Notes: a model not told the origin generated them from the letters alone. Positions 17,077 through 26,582 are shown, counted from the first letter of the stretch. The stretch: DNA of 64,000 nucleotides from an uncultured Arcanobacterium sp. (GCA_958428545.1 CAUAGM010000007.1:11806-75805), one strand, 5' to 3'. A program made the numbers and translations.

Positions 17077-19323
17077 TTATAGCCCTTCTGGTAGCGTTTC
17101 TGTGCTCAGCACATTCAAATGTTTGGTGGCACGAGTGAGTGCCACATATAGATTGCCGAGGCTTTCGTCTGCAATGCGCTGGGGCTCGTAGACGATCACG
17201 GAATCATATTCTAAGCCCTTTGCCATCTGTGCTGTCGCGAATGATACGTGATGATCGTCGCGCGTTATATTCCACTCAGCAATAGCAGGGAGAACGCTTT
17301 CGGGCACAATAATAGCGAGTGTTCCAAATCCTTCACCATATTCTGCGGTGAGCATAGCGCACTCGCGCTCTACAGTGCTGGCTATGGTGCTGCGTGCGTT
17401 ATCGGAAGTGACGATTGTGCCTGAGTAGCACTCTGGCAGGTCACGTACGCCGTGCACGGGTCTCACATTCACCCCGAGCGCTGCCATCGCTTGCGCTGCG
17501 CGATCTAGAATAGACGATGGTGTGCGGTAAGAAATCGTCAATTCTTCAACATGCGCCCACTGGCTAAGCTCTCCAAGGGTATCTGCCCATGTGCTGGTGG
17601 GTTCTCCATGTACTCGCTGGTCAAGATCGCCCACAATCGTCATTGAACGCGCAGGATTGCGCCGTGCCACCATCGCCCACTGCATGGGGGTGAGCTCCTG
17701 AGCCTCGTCTACTACTACATGCCCATAGGTCCAGGTTCGGTCAGCTGCGGCGGTCTGTGCAAGCGAAATATCTGCTCCGTAGTTATTGACGCGCTGGGTG
17801 AGCATAGAAGAGGAGACAATTCCCCCGCCAAGCCCCATTGCTGCCATCGTTTCTTCCACATAAGATGAGAGCTGTTGGCTGTGTTGCTCATTTTCTCGTG
17901 TGTCTGCTTTGCTGTGTGTGTGATTAAAGCGGCGTTGCATATCGGTAGGAAAATCTCCGAGGTACTCGGCGAGTTCATCGAGTATGGCAATATCATCGAT
18001 CGAATATCCGCTTGCACGCTCACGGCGAAGAAGTAAGCGCTCGTGCTCTGAAAGCTCTGGAGCAATACGCTCGAGCAGTTCAGGCCATTTGAATAGATGT
18101 TCTAGCAGCCATTGTGGTGACGAAGGGAGCCAGTGGCGGTTTACCTCACGGCGCACATCTGGATCCTCAGCAATATCGGCAACTATCCATGGCGATTCGT
18201 GAAGTGACGTCTCTAAGGCGGCAGCTAAACGAGAAGCGAGAAGATCTACAAGGTATGTTGCATATACTGTGCGGGCATGGTTGTGCCGTTTGCCAGATTG
18301 TCGTGCACGCGTTTGAGCTGCTGCAACATCGTCGGGAGTGAGGAAGATGCGTTTGCCAGAGATCGTAAAATGTACGGGCGCGGTAAGCGGTTTTTGCAGC
18401 ACTGCTTTTATCGAGCGTTTGCATATTGTGCGCCAGATAAGGCGAGATTTAATGTCGCAGACCTCGCGCGATTCTTTCAGCGTTGGCGTTACGCCAGGAA
18501 AAAGCTCAGCGATTGTAGTAGCGACGACGTTGGATTCTCCCAGAGAGGGGAGTACTTGGTCGATATACGCTAAGAAACGAGAAGAAGGTCCGATGAGCAG
18601 TACGCCCGAGCTGGCTAGGCGCTTACGTTCCGAATAGAGAAGATAGGCGGCGCGGTGTAAAGCGACTGCGGTTTTTCCTGTGCCGGGTCCGCCTTGAACT
18701 ACTAATATTCCTTTTCCTGGCGCTCGGATTATGCGATCTTGTTCTACTTGAATAGTGGCGACGATATCGCCCATTTTGCCGTCTCGTGCCTTGCTCATTG
18801 CGGCCATCAGGGCGCCTTCGCCAGTGAGATTGAGCATATCGTTTGCAGCTCCGTCTGCTGTTAGGAGTTCATCTTCTACGCCAGTGACTGTGCGAAATCG
18901 TGTTTGGATATGGCGACGGCGTCGCACGTTTCCCGGCTGAGCGGCAGTTGCCTGATAGAAGGGCTGCGATTGGGGGGCTCGCCAATCGGTGAGCAGAATG
19001 TTTTTTTCGCTATCTCGTAAGGTAATGCGTCCGATATGAATGAAGGATTGAGCAGCGTCAGTATAGTCGAGGCGCCCCAAAACGAGAGTATTTTCTACGT
19101 TTCTCAGGCGCAAAAGATTATCTTCGTAGTGTGTGGCAAAGGAATCGCGTTCTGAGCGTGCTGCGGGGGTGCCGCTTGCTCCTTGAGCACGCACATCTGC
19201 AAGCTGTTGTGCGTAATGTTCTGTTTCAGAATCGAGAGCACTATATGCTGATTCGACGAATGCTTGCTCTTCGAGCAGTGCACGCTGGAGTGCAGATCCC
19301 TCTTCAAAATTCATAGCATTCAA
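17077..19323 (-). CDS. helD: HelD-type UvrD-like ATPase/helicase
   Basis: This is a 748-residue superfamily 1 ATPase. Walker A is QGGPGTGKTAVALHRAAYLLY, the Walker B region is HVVVDEAQELTPMQW, and motif III is IVGDLDQR. The GLEYDSVIV and NLYVALTRATKHL motifs are at the end. A coiled N-terminal arm (residues 1-100) precedes the first ATPase half. This layout is that of actinobacterial HelD/HelR proteins, which remove stalled RNA polymerase from DNA and can give rifampicin tolerance; it differs from UvrD and PcrA, which lack such an arm. TTG 19323 has a GGAG site at good spacing; ATG 19314 is an alternative. Confidence 0.85.
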   Translation of the reverse strand: MNAMNFEEGSALQRALLEEQAFVESAYSALDSETEHYAQQLADVRAQGASGTPAARSERDSFATHYEDNLLRLRNVENTLVLGRLDYTDAAQSFIHIGRITLRDSEKNILLTDWRAPQSQPFYQATAAQPGNVRRRRHIQTRFRTVTGVEDELLTADGAANDMLNLTGEGALMAAMSKARDGKMGDIVATIQVEQDRIIRAPGKGILVVQGGPGTGKTAVALHRAAYLLYSERKRLASSGVLLIGPSSRFLAYIDQVLPSLGESNVVATTIAELFPGVTPTLKESREVCDIKSRLIWRTICKRSIKAVLQKPLTAPVHFTISGKRIFLTPDDVAAAQTRARQSGKRHNHARTVYATYLVDLLASRLAAALETSLHESPWIVADIAEDPDVRREVNRHWLPSSPQWLLEHLFKWPELLERIAPELSEHERLLLRRERASGYSIDDIAILDELAEYLGDFPTDMQRRFNHTHSKADTRENEQHSQQLSSYVEETMAAMGLGGGIVSSSMLTQRVNNYGADISLAQTAAADRTWTYGHVVVDEAQELTPMQWAMVARRNPARSMTIVGDLDQRVHGEPTSTWADTLGELSQWAHVEELTISYRTPSSILDRAAQAMAALGVNVRPVHGVRDLPECYSGTIVTSDNARSTIASTVERECAMLTAEYGEGFGTLAIIVPESVLPAIAEWNITRDDHHVSFATAQMAKGLEYDSVIVYEPQRIADESLGNLYVALTRATKHLNVLSTETLPEGL

Positions 19324-19380
19324 TTATTCTCCGCTTTTCTGGGAAGTGCCAACCGAGAAAAAATATGGCACCCTTGAACT

Positions 19381-20412
19381 GTGGCACGTTTACTTTCTTT
19401 CGTAGGTGATCATCATGACCTCTCGGTGAGGCGCATGGTGATTAATTTAGTGGACCCTGTGGTCGATGCGGGAGATGTCGCTGAAGTCGTTCATGCAACT
19501 GTTGATTCTTTGGAGTCCGTCCCTATTGCGACGTTCGATCACGATGTGATGTACGATTTTCGTGCCCAGCGCCCAATTGTTGCCTATGCAGATGGCAAGC
19601 TCGTTGATATGATACAGCCAATGATGCATATCGATCTCATCACGGATATGCATGGCGAAAAATTTCTTTATGTGTGCGGGCAGGAGCCAGATTTTCGCTG
19701 GAATGCGATCGCTTCTGATTTGCTCGAAATAATTGAGCATTATGGTGTTGCTGAGGTCTTTTCTTTTGCGGGTATGCCTGCGGGTGTGCCGCATACTCGC
19801 CCAGCTGATATGGTGATTCGTTCGACGATACGCACTGATATCCAAACTGTGCACGGTACTGCCGAGCACTTTGCCCAGTTGCAGGATTTCTTTGAATATG
19901 AAGCGGGTAAGCGTGGTGTGTCTGTGACTAATATCCGCGTGCGTGTTCCGTTCTATATGGCTAAAGGTCCTTTCCAATTTGTTTCTGGAGCGCTCGCGAT
20001 TGTGAAGATGATGGCATCTTTGGGCGGGCCGACCCTTCCCCTTGGTGATTTAGAGCAGCTTGAAGATCAGCAGATTCAAAGCTTCCGTATTGTGGTGGAG
20101 CCTGATTCTGATTTTGCTCAGCTCCTTACTCATTTGGAAGAAGAGTACGATAAGCTTCCTTCGAATGCGGGGGTTGTCCGTCCTGTTGATTCAGTCCCTC
20201 AAGTGCCTAGCGCTGAAGAAATTTCTCGTGCTGCTGAGCAGTTTCTTGCCACGGTTATTCGAGATCCCTTAGAAGGTGTTGGTTCTTCATCTGCTGTTGA
20301 TGTTGATAAAAACAAGGATTGTGACGGCCGGGATTTTGTGCCCGATACTCAATCATCGCTGCGGGCTTCTATTGTGGATCGTCTGCGCCGAGGCAAGCAT
20401 CACAGGAATTGA
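19381..20412 (+). CDS. PAC2 family protein
   Basis: This 343-residue protein belongs to the PAC2 (proteasome assembly chaperone 2-like) family common in actinobacteria. Visible family segments are LVDPVVDAGDVAEV near the N-terminus, FDHDVMYDFRAQRP, and VFSFAGMPAGVPHTRP. The C-terminal 90 residues are acidic and then basic, without clear structure. It starts with GTG 19381, 57 bases from the divergent helicase gene, and ends one base before the dinB ATG, so it is probably cotranscribed with dinB. The molecular role of bacterial PAC2 proteins is not established. Confidence 0.8.
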   Translation: MARLLSFVGDHHDLSVRRMVINLVDPVVDAGDVAEVVHATVDSLESVPIATFDHDVMYDFRAQRPIVAYADGKLVDMIQPMMHIDLITDMHGEKFLYVCGQEPDFRWNAIASDLLEIIEHYGVAEVFSFAGMPAGVPHTRPADMVIRSTIRTDIQTVHGTAEHFAQLQDFFEYEAGKRGVSVTNIRVRVPFYMAKGPFQFVSGALAIVKMMASLGGPTLPLGDLEQLEDQQIQSFRIVVEPDSDFAQLLTHLEEEYDKLPSNAGVVRPVDSVPQVPSAEEISRAAEQFLATVIRDPLEGVGSSSAVDVDKNKDCDGRDFVPDTQSSLRASIVDRLRRGKHHRN

Positions 20413-20413
20413 T

Positions 20414-21628
20414 ATGTCTCGCGCTCCTCGTTCGAAAACGGCTCGGCGCTTTTGGGGTGACGACGATTCTTCCACACCAATTATGCATGTGGATATGGAC
20501 GCATTTTTCGTCTCTGTGGAGCTTCGTGAAAATCCTCATCTGCGGGGTATTCCGCTCGCTGTGGGAGGGCAGGAGCGTGGGGTTATCTCTGCAGCGTCTT
20601 ATGAAGCACGAGCATGTGGTGTCAATTCTGCTATGCCTGTTAGTCGGGCTAAGCGCTTGTGCCCTCAGCTCGTGATCCTTCCTCCACATGGGGAAAAATA
20701 TCGCGATGTGTCGCGCCGAATCATGGATATTTTGAGTGCCTTTACGCCAAAAATTGAGCAGGTGTCTGTGGATGAGGCTTTTCTCGATGTTTCTGGCTCG
20801 CGCAGGCTGTTTGGCTCTCCTGTATGTATTGGGCATGAGCTTCGGCGCCGCATTCGAGAGCAAGAGCATGTGCCTGCATCAGTTGGAATTGCGAATACGA
20901 AGCACCTTGCAAAAATTGCTTCTGCTCATGCAAAGCCTGATGGCTTGCTTTTAGTTCCAGCAGATCGATCGCTCGAATTTTTGCATTCACTTCCTGTGGG
21001 GGCTCTTTTAGGTGTGGGGGATAAGACTCGCGAGGTGTTGGAGCGGCGTGGGGTTGTGACGATCGGTGATGTTGCTCTGCTTGGGCAGCGCACTCTTGTG
21101 AAAATTCTTGGTGCTGCAGCAGGAGAGCGTATCTATCAGCTGGCAATGAATCACGATGAGCGTAGCGTTGAGCCTGTGCATGCGGAGAAATCTATGTCTC
21201 GTGAGCAGACTTTTTTCGATCCTTTGCGTGGGCTTGACGAGGTGGAGAAAGTTCTTTTGGCGCAGTCTTTTGAGGTAGGGCGGCGTTTGCGCGCAGATCG
21301 TGAAAAGGCGGGTGTGATCAGTATTAAAGTTCGTTCGGCTTCGTTTGCTACTGTGCAGCGTTCCGTCACTCTTGCTGTGCCAACTGATTCCAACAGTGAT
21401 ATATATGCTGCTGCGCGTAAACTTTTTGTCTCTCTTGAATTTCCGAGCGAGGGTGTGCGTCTTGTAGGTGTTAGAGCATCTCAGCTCGTGGGCAGTGATG
21501 CTGATATTCAGCTGGCGTTTACTGCACAATCCGATGAACGTTTTGGGAAAGTAGATCGTGCTATCGATGCTGTGCAGGCGAAATACGGTGCTCATCTTCT
21601 TAAGCCGGGCACCTTGTATGAAGTGTGA
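20414..21628 (+). CDS. dinB: DNA polymerase IV
   Basis: This is a Y-family translesion polymerase of 404 residues. The first catalytic aspartates are in MHVDMDAFFVSVE and the catalytic SVDEAFLDVS motif follows. The helix-hairpin-helix segment (LPVGALLGVGDKTREVLERRG) and the little-finger domain come after. ATG 20414 has a CAGGAA site and starts at the conserved N-terminus; the frame is open upstream, but that part overlaps the PAC2 gene and is not related. No SOS box is visible before the two-gene unit. Confidence 0.95.
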   Translation: MSRAPRSKTARRFWGDDDSSTPIMHVDMDAFFVSVELRENPHLRGIPLAVGGQERGVISAASYEARACGVNSAMPVSRAKRLCPQLVILPPHGEKYRDVSRRIMDILSAFTPKIEQVSVDEAFLDVSGSRRLFGSPVCIGHELRRRIREQEHVPASVGIANTKHLAKIASAHAKPDGLLLVPADRSLEFLHSLPVGALLGVGDKTREVLERRGVVTIGDVALLGQRTLVKILGAAAGERIYQLAMNHDERSVEPVHAEKSMSREQTFFDPLRGLDEVEKVLLAQSFEVGRRLRADREKAGVISIKVRSASFATVQRSVTLAVPTDSNSDIYAAARKLFVSLEFPSEGVRLVGVRASQLVGSDADIQLAFTAQSDERFGKVDRAIDAVQAKYGAHLLKPGTLYEV

Positions 21629-21784
21629 AGTTCTGCTTTGTTGCGCTCTATATTCTGCTCTGCCGTGTATTTATGCTCCGCTTCCTATATTCTTGGATAG
21701 GTGAGTGCGTATGCGTGCTTGCATGTGGCAGATAGCCAAATCAGGAAGTGAATGAGAAAAGGCGAGACGATAGGGGAATTCACT

Positions 21785-22204
21785 GTGGCATTAACAGATG
21801 ATGAGCGCAGAATGCTAGAGCAGCTTGAGGCGCAGCTTGCCAATGATGATCCGTCATTCGCTGAGGCATTGGCTGTGGATAATAGCGAAAGCAGCGTGAG
21901 CTTCGGGATTTCTCCGAAACATCTCGTTGTAGGTTTGGTTATTGCTGTGCTGGGGCTTTTTGTTGTGCTTGCAGGTGTGGCAGTTGAAATTATTCCGCTG
22001 GGTATTGCTGGTGCTGTGATTGTTTTCCTCGGTTTTTGGTATCTTTCTTCTGGAATGGGCAAAGGTAGGTCTTCTGCTGTGAGTTTGGGCGAAAGTACAC
22101 CCATGAGCCCTTCGATGAATGGCAAAAATACTCGTTCTACGGATAGTTTTATGGAGCGCCAGGCTCAGGCGTGGGAGAAACGTCGTCAAGAACGTGGTTT
22201 TTGA
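21785..22204 (+). CDS. DUF3040 membrane protein
   Basis: This small actinobacterial DUF3040 protein has 139 residues from GTG 21785 (AGGGGAA site) or 150 from ATG 21752. The N-terminal family motif LTDDERRMLEQLEAQLANDDPSFA is clear. Two membrane helices follow (about residues 47-66 and 69-88), and then a hydrophilic tail. The family lies near the dcw cluster in many actinobacteria. Function unknown. Confidence 0.8.
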   Translation: MALTDDERRMLEQLEAQLANDDPSFAEALAVDNSESSVSFGISPKHLVVGLVIAVLGLFVVLAGVAVEIIPLGIAGAVIVFLGFWYLSSGMGKGRSSAVSLGESTPMSPSMNGKNTRSTDSFMERQAQAWEKRRQERGF

Positions 22205-22446
22205 GAGTGTGTGCTATGTGCTGAAGTGTGAAGAGCTGAATGCGTATTTTATGTTGTCAAGTACGCAGAGTTCAGGGCGTATAGACTGCTGAGTGCACAG
22301 AAGTGAGAGTGTGCAGGCTACACAGTGTATAGGCCGCAAAACGCATAGAGTGCAGAGCATACAGAGCATGTAGAGCGTGCATTTTTTATCCCAGTTATCC
22401 TAGAAATTCCCATCTAAACGTTTCATTTATATAGCTCTTTTATAGA

Positions 22447-22483
22447 TAGAGTCCTACAGATATGCTGTAGGACTCTATTTTTT
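22447..22483 (+). terminator. Rho-independent terminator before mraZ
   Basis: A perfect 13-bp stem (arms 22447-22459 and 22465-22477, AGAGTCCTACAG against CTGTAGGACTCT) encloses a five-base loop. Six T follow at 22478-22483. It separates the upstream genes from the dcw operon. Confidence 0.92.
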
Positions 22484-22587
22484 ATAACTTTTAGATTTTT
22501 TCCTTAATTTTTCCTCCACCAGACTTTTCAGCTCTATTATAAGAAAATAGGCTCACTTAATTAGGTTAAATACTTGATTAAGGGAGC

Positions 22588-22616
22588 AAAGTGGAGTAAA
22601 GTGGAGGCAATGCGGG
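22588..22616 (+). promoter_or_regulatory. MraZ-binding repeats
   Basis: AAAGTGG occurs at 22588 and 22598 with three-base spacers, and a degenerate third unit (ATGCGGG) starts near 22610, so the repeats follow a 10-base period. This matches the AAAGTGK-N3 direct repeats bound by MraZ in other bacteria. They lie 13-41 bases before the mraZ ATG and imply autoregulation. Confidence 0.75.
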
Positions 22617-22628
22617 AGGTGAAGTCAT

Positions 22629-23060
22629 ATGTTCCTTGGCACATACGAGCCTCGTTTGGATGAAAAGGGACGTTTGATTTTGCCTGCTAAATATCGCGAC
22701 CAGCTCTCTGGTGGTCTGGTGATTACCAAAGGGCAGGAGCATTGCCTCTATGTCTATCCGATGGGCACGTTTCAGGATGTGATGGAGCGTCTACAGCAGG
22801 CGCCTATCACGATGAAAGAAGCGCGTAGCTATACGCGTGTCTTTCTCTCTGGAGCTTCCGATCAGATTCCAGATAAGCAGGGGCGAATCAATATCCCTGT
22901 GGGATTGCGCGAGTATGCAGCTCTCACGCGTGATGTGAGCGTGATTGGCTCGGGTGATCATGCAGAGATATGGGATCGAGATGCGTGGGAGCGGTATTTG
23001 AGTGGAAATGAAGCAAGCTTCGCAGACCGCGAAGAAGAGCTCATTCCAGGTGTTTTCTAA
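22629..23060 (+). CDS. mraZ: Transcriptional regulator MraZ
   Basis: MraZ is the AbrB-like regulator at the head of the division and cell-wall cluster. The 143-residue protein has two MraZ repeats, each with the DxxGR core (LDEKGRLILPAKYR near residue 10, PDKQGRINIPVGLR near 80). A GGGAGGTGA ribosome site precedes ATG 22629. MraZ boxes directly upstream suggest feedback control of the operon. Confidence 0.97.
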   Translation: MFLGTYEPRLDEKGRLILPAKYRDQLSGGLVITKGQEHCLYVYPMGTFQDVMERLQQAPITMKEARSYTRVFLSGASDQIPDKQGRINIPVGLREYAALTRDVSVIGSGDHAEIWDRDAWERYLSGNEASFADREEELIPGVF

Positions 23061-23109
23061 AGCGCAGGCTGCGTAAGTTGCCTAAGTTCTAGAGCGTCGT
23101 GCTGCAGCG

Positions 23110-23205
23110 GGTGGTATATCCACTCCACAAGGAGCGAGATTTGTAGTGCTCCACCGAGGTTCGGAGATGATTCCCCGATTTCTGGGCTTCGGTGGAGGGT
23201 TAGAG
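23110..23205 (+). ncRNA. mraW-type structured leader RNA before rsmH
   Basis: Between mraZ and rsmH (mraW) an 11-bp stem (23149-23159 with 23187-23197; CTCCACCGAGG against CTTCGGTGGAG, one G-U pair) encloses an inner helix TCGG/CCGA (23161-23164 with 23175-23178). A shorter hairpin GTGG-TATAT-CCAC precedes it at 23111-23123. An mraW RNA motif of presumed cis-regulatory function is known upstream of mraW in actinobacteria, and position and form agree with it. A covariance-model search is needed to confirm the family. Confidence 0.65.
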
Positions 23206-23269
23206 TTCTCGATTTAAGAGCCGCCGTAATCACCAAAAAGAGAATTGGATTCAACCGGAAGGTAGAGCG

Positions 23270-24298
23270 ATGGTTCAGGCGGCAAGCGCAGCGCAGAGTA
23301 ATGCGCTCCATACGCCTGTGATGCTCAATGAGTGCCTAGATCTTTTAGCTCCAGCCATCAGCGCTCCACATGCTGTGCTTATCGACTGTACTCTCGGTAT
23401 GGGAGGGCACACCGAAGCTGCTCTTGAACGATTTCCTGATCTCACAGTTATTGGTATCGATCGTGACGCCGATGCGATTCGTCTTGCATCTGAGCGATTA
23501 GCTCCTTTTGGTAGGCGTTTTCGTGCTGTGCATACTACGTACGATTATGTAGCTGATGTGGCGAAACGCTACGGACGGCTAGGAAAAGCAGATGGTGTGC
23601 TGATGGACTTAGGTGTCTCGTCTTTTCAGCTTGACGTGCGCGAACGCGGATTTTCTTACGCTCATGGCGGGCCTCTCGATATGCGTATGGATACGTCACG
23701 TGCGTACAGTGCAAAAGATCTTGTCAATACTGCTGAAGAGTCTGAACTCGTGCGCATTTTGCGTGTGTATGGGGAAGAAAAATGTGCGAGCCGAATTGCG
23801 AAAGCGATTGTTGCTCAACGTGCCGAAGCACCTATCGTCACCACAGATCAACTTGCAGCTCTTGTGAAAGACGCAATTCCAGCTCCTGCGAAACGTACTG
23901 GCGGGAACCCAGCAAAACGGACATTTCAGGCCCTGCGAATCGCCGTCAATGATGAACTTTCCATTCTTGAAGATGCTCTGCCGCGAGCAATCCAGTGTTT
24001 GCATATTGGTGGTCGGCTATGTGTTGAGGCATACCACTCTCTTGAAGATCGTATGGTGAAGCGTATTTTCCAAGCAGGCAGCGAATCTTCAACACCCGCA
24101 GGTCTTCCTGTGGAGCTGGAAGGGCACGAACCGTATCTGGCTGCTCTCGTCAAAGGCGCAGCGAAGGCTACTGCAGATGAATGCGATCGCAATCCACGCG
24201 CCCAGTCGGTGCGAATTCGCGCTGTTGAAAAATTGCGTGATGCACAACTTATAGACACGTCAGAAAATGCACGTCACAACAATGAGGGAGTTGCATAA
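23270..24298 (+). CDS. rsmH: 16S rRNA (cytosine1402-N4)-methyltransferase RsmH
   Basis: RsmH (MraW) methylates C1402 in 16S rRNA. The 342-residue protein has HTPVMLNECLDLL at the start, the SAM-binding CTLGMGGHT motif and DGVLMDLGVSSFQLD. The LDMRMD, NPAKRTFQALRIAVNDEL and YHSLEDRMVK motifs follow. ATG 23270 follows a GGAAGG-type site. Its TAA overlaps the ftsL ATG by one base. A structured leader lies upstream. Confidence 0.97.
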   Translation: MVQAASAAQSNALHTPVMLNECLDLLAPAISAPHAVLIDCTLGMGGHTEAALERFPDLTVIGIDRDADAIRLASERLAPFGRRFRAVHTTYDYVADVAKRYGRLGKADGVLMDLGVSSFQLDVRERGFSYAHGGPLDMRMDTSRAYSAKDLVNTAEESELVRILRVYGEEKCASRIAKAIVAQRAEAPIVTTDQLAALVKDAIPAPAKRTGGNPAKRTFQALRIAVNDELSILEDALPRAIQCLHIGGRLCVEAYHSLEDRMVKRIFQAGSESSTPAGLPVELEGHEPYLAALVKGAAKATADECDRNPRAQSVRIRAVEKLRDAQLIDTSENARHNNEGVA

Positions 24299-24693
24299 TG
24301 AACGCTGCACGACCTGCCATGCGGATCCGCCCCGCTGCATCCAGTCTTTCCAGACCAGTGGTTGAGGTTCCGGCATTGTCTGTGGTGCCGTCTCCTGCTC
24401 CAAGAAAAGGTTTTCGAATTACTGTGCTCGTATGTGCCCTGCTCTTTGCTGGAGCCTTGCTCTTTGCGTTCTATCTCAATACGCGTATGGTTGCTGGAGC
24501 TTATCAGATCAAAGACATTAAATCAGATATTTCTGCGGCCCAAATGCGAGAAGATTCTCTGCAGGCTTCTGCCCTCGGTGAATCAAGCCCTGATAGACTA
24601 CGTGCTAAAGCGGCGGATTTAGGTATGGTACCAGCGCAGGATTTGCGTGAACTTAATGTGCTGGATGGAACGTTGAGTTCGCTTGAGGATTAA
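24298..24693 (+). CDS. ftsL: FtsL-like cell division protein
   Basis: This 131-residue bitopic protein lies between rsmH and ftsI. It has a proline-rich cytoplasmic part (1-38), one membrane helix (about 40-62) and an extracytoplasmic coiled-coil-like segment (about 68-110, ending in AADLGMVPA). That is the layout of FtsL, which recruits FtsQ and FtsB and regulates FtsI/FtsW. Sequence conservation is low in this family, so the call rests on topology, the ADLGMVP-type motif and position. Confidence 0.8.
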   Translation: MNAARPAMRIRPAASSLSRPVVEVPALSVVPSPAPRKGFRITVLVCALLFAGALLFAFYLNTRMVAGAYQIKDIKSDISAAQMREDSLQASALGESSPDRLRAKAADLGMVPAQDLRELNVLDGTLSSLED

Positions 24694-24713
24694 CCGAGGA
24701 GATAGGAGCGCAC

Positions 24714-26582
24714 GTGACGCAGCATTCTCAGCCTCCTTCGTTTTCAGATCTTATGAGCGATTGGTGGAAGCGTGCGCAAGGTATCGGGCATGGTCCCGAT
24801 ATTCACGCGCGTCAGCGTACCAATAGACGCCTTCGCATGGTCGTGGCAGTTGGGCTTGTTGTTGCTTGTGCTCTGGTTAGCAGGTTGGCATATCTGCAAG
24901 TTTTTCGTGCTGATGCTTTAGCCCAAACGGCAGTTGCATTTCGATCTACCTCGTACACTCAAGAAGCTAATCGGGGAAATATTACCGATTCTAAAGGGAC
25001 TATTCTTGCAACGTCTATTCCTCGCTATAACGTACGTGCCGATCAAGTGGCTTTGCAAAATTATGTTGAATACGCCGATGATGGGGAGAAAATTCTTGGG
25101 GCTGGCCCTGCGGCAGCTGCCCATAAATTAGCTCCTGTTCTCGACGTTGATGAAGCTGTTTTAGGCGGTCAGCTCATGGGGAAAGCCTCTGATAATCAAT
25201 GGGCGCTGATTGCACGAGGATTATCGAGTGAACAATGGCAGAAAATTGCTGCTCTCAAAATTCATGGCATTTACCCTGAACGGTATGTGGAACGTCTGTA
25301 TCCAGATGGTGCAACGGCAGGTAGTTTGCTTGGCTATGTTTCACAAAGCGAAGACGATCCAGTAGTTCGAGGTCGTGCTGGTGTTGAAGCTCAGATGGAT
25401 TCTGTACTTGCAGGTAAGAATGGTGTCATTTCCGTGCAGATTGGGCCCAATGGGATTGAATATCCAGATACTGAGCGTATTGAAACGACAGGTGTTAATG
25501 GGCACGACGTCCAGCTGACAATAAATGCAGATTTGCAGCGCGTAGCTGAAGAATCTCTCAATGCTGCTGTCAAAAGAGTCGGAGGCGTATGGGGATCTGC
25601 AGCAGTTTTAGAAATTGGTACGGGTAGGCTTTTAGCTCTTGCAGATTCCGATAGTCCTAATCCGAGTAACTTAGATTCTGCGGATGTTTCAAACTGGGGT
25701 ACTCGTTCCGTTTCTGCTATTTACGAACCAGGTTCAGTGGGAAAGCTCGTCACTCTCGCTGCTGCAATTGACCAAAAGAAAGTGACGCCAACTAGCACTT
25801 TTACTGTTTCGAGTACGCGCGATATGCCTAATGGTGAACGTATTTCAGATGATTCTCCGCACGAAACGCAGGATATGACTGTTGCCGGAATTATTGCTCA
25901 TTCGTACAACACAGGCACCGTGCAGATAGGGGATACTGTTTCCGATAGTGTGCGCTACGAATATATGCAGAAATTTGGGTGGGGTGCTAAAACTGGGATT
26001 ACCCTTCCCTCGGAAGAGTCAGGAATTCTTCGTCCGCATACTGAGTGGGGAGATCGTGATCATTACACCACGATGTTTGGGCAGGGCGTTGCCGTTACAA
26101 CTATCCAGCTCGCGCAGATGGTTGCAGTTTTTGGGCAGAAAGGCGTGCTTATTCCCCCCAGAATTATCGATGGTTATGACGATGAAAATGGTGTTTATAC
26201 GCCTACTGTGATGGGCGAATCTCGTCAAGTTGTTTCAGAAGATACTGCTCAGACAGTTCTAAATATCATGCAGGGAGCTACCCAGCCAGGAGGCACAGCA
26301 GAAGGTATAGGAGCAGTTAAAGGCTACAATGTGGCAGCGAAAACAGGAACTGCGGAAAATGTTGGATCTTCAGGGAGTCTCACAGATACCGCGGCAACTT
26401 TTACTGCGTTGATTCCTGCAGAGAATCCAAAAATTGCAGTTGCAGTAGTCATCTATAAGGAAAATGGTACGGTATATGGCTCTACTGCAAGTGCTCCTGT
26501 TTTCGTTGATATTGCACAGTTTGCGATGAGGGAAATGAAAATCCCGCCGTCTACCGTACCTCTCTATAAGTATCCGTGGTAG
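24714..26582 (+). CDS. ftsI: Penicillin-binding protein FtsI (septal transpeptidase)
   Basis: This is a class B PBP that cross-links septal peptidoglycan. It has 622 residues: a cytoplasmic N-terminus, a membrane helix (about 42-62), a PBP dimerisation domain, and the transpeptidase domain. The transpeptidase has SVGK (Ser341, active site), SYN (397) and KTG (543). No PASTA domain follows. It starts at GTG 24714 after a GGAG-type site and is followed 18 bases later by murF, with no murE between them. Confidence 0.95.
   Translation: MTQHSQPPSFSDLMSDWWKRAQGIGHGPDIHARQRTNRRLRMVVAVGLVVACALVSRLAYLQVFRADALAQTAVAFRSTSYTQEANRGNITDSKGTILATSIPRYNVRADQVALQNYVEYADDGEKILGAGPAAAAHKLAPVLDVDEAVLGGQLMGKASDNQWALIARGLSSEQWQKIAALKIHGIYPERYVERLYPDGATAGSLLGYVSQSEDDPVVRGRAGVEAQMDSVLAGKNGVISVQIGPNGIEYPDTERIETTGVNGHDVQLTINADLQRVAEESLNAAVKRVGGVWGSAAVLEIGTGRLLALADSDSPNPSNLDSADVSNWGTRSVSAIYEPGSVGKLVTLAAAIDQKKVTPTSTFTVSSTRDMPNGERISDDSPHETQDMTVAGIIAHSYNTGTVQIGDTVSDSVRYEYMQKFGWGAKTGITLPSEESGILRPHTEWGDRDHYTTMFGQGVAVTTIQLAQMVAVFGQKGVLIPPRIIDGYDDENGVYTPTVMGESRQVVSEDTAQTVLNIMQGATQPGGTAEGIGAVKGYNVAAKTGTAENVGSSGSLTDTAATFTALIPAENPKIAVAVVIYKENGTVYGSTASAPVFVDIAQFAMREMKIPPSTVPLYKYPW

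Larger units (their letters stand above)
22205..22628. other. Spacer before the dcw cluster: terminator, leader and MraZ sites
   Basis: This 424-base non-coding stretch starts with imperfect purine-rich repeats (GAGTGCAGAG, ACAGAGCAT variants). It then has a strong terminator hairpin (22447-22477) and an AT-rich segment likely to hold the mraZ promoter, and ends with the MraZ box repeats directly before mraZ. Confidence 0.7.

Noticed and set aside
20276..20413. Upstream extension of the dinB frame inside the PAC2 gene
   Set aside because: Not related to DNA polymerase IV; ATG 20414 has a ribosome site and matches the conserved N-terminus.
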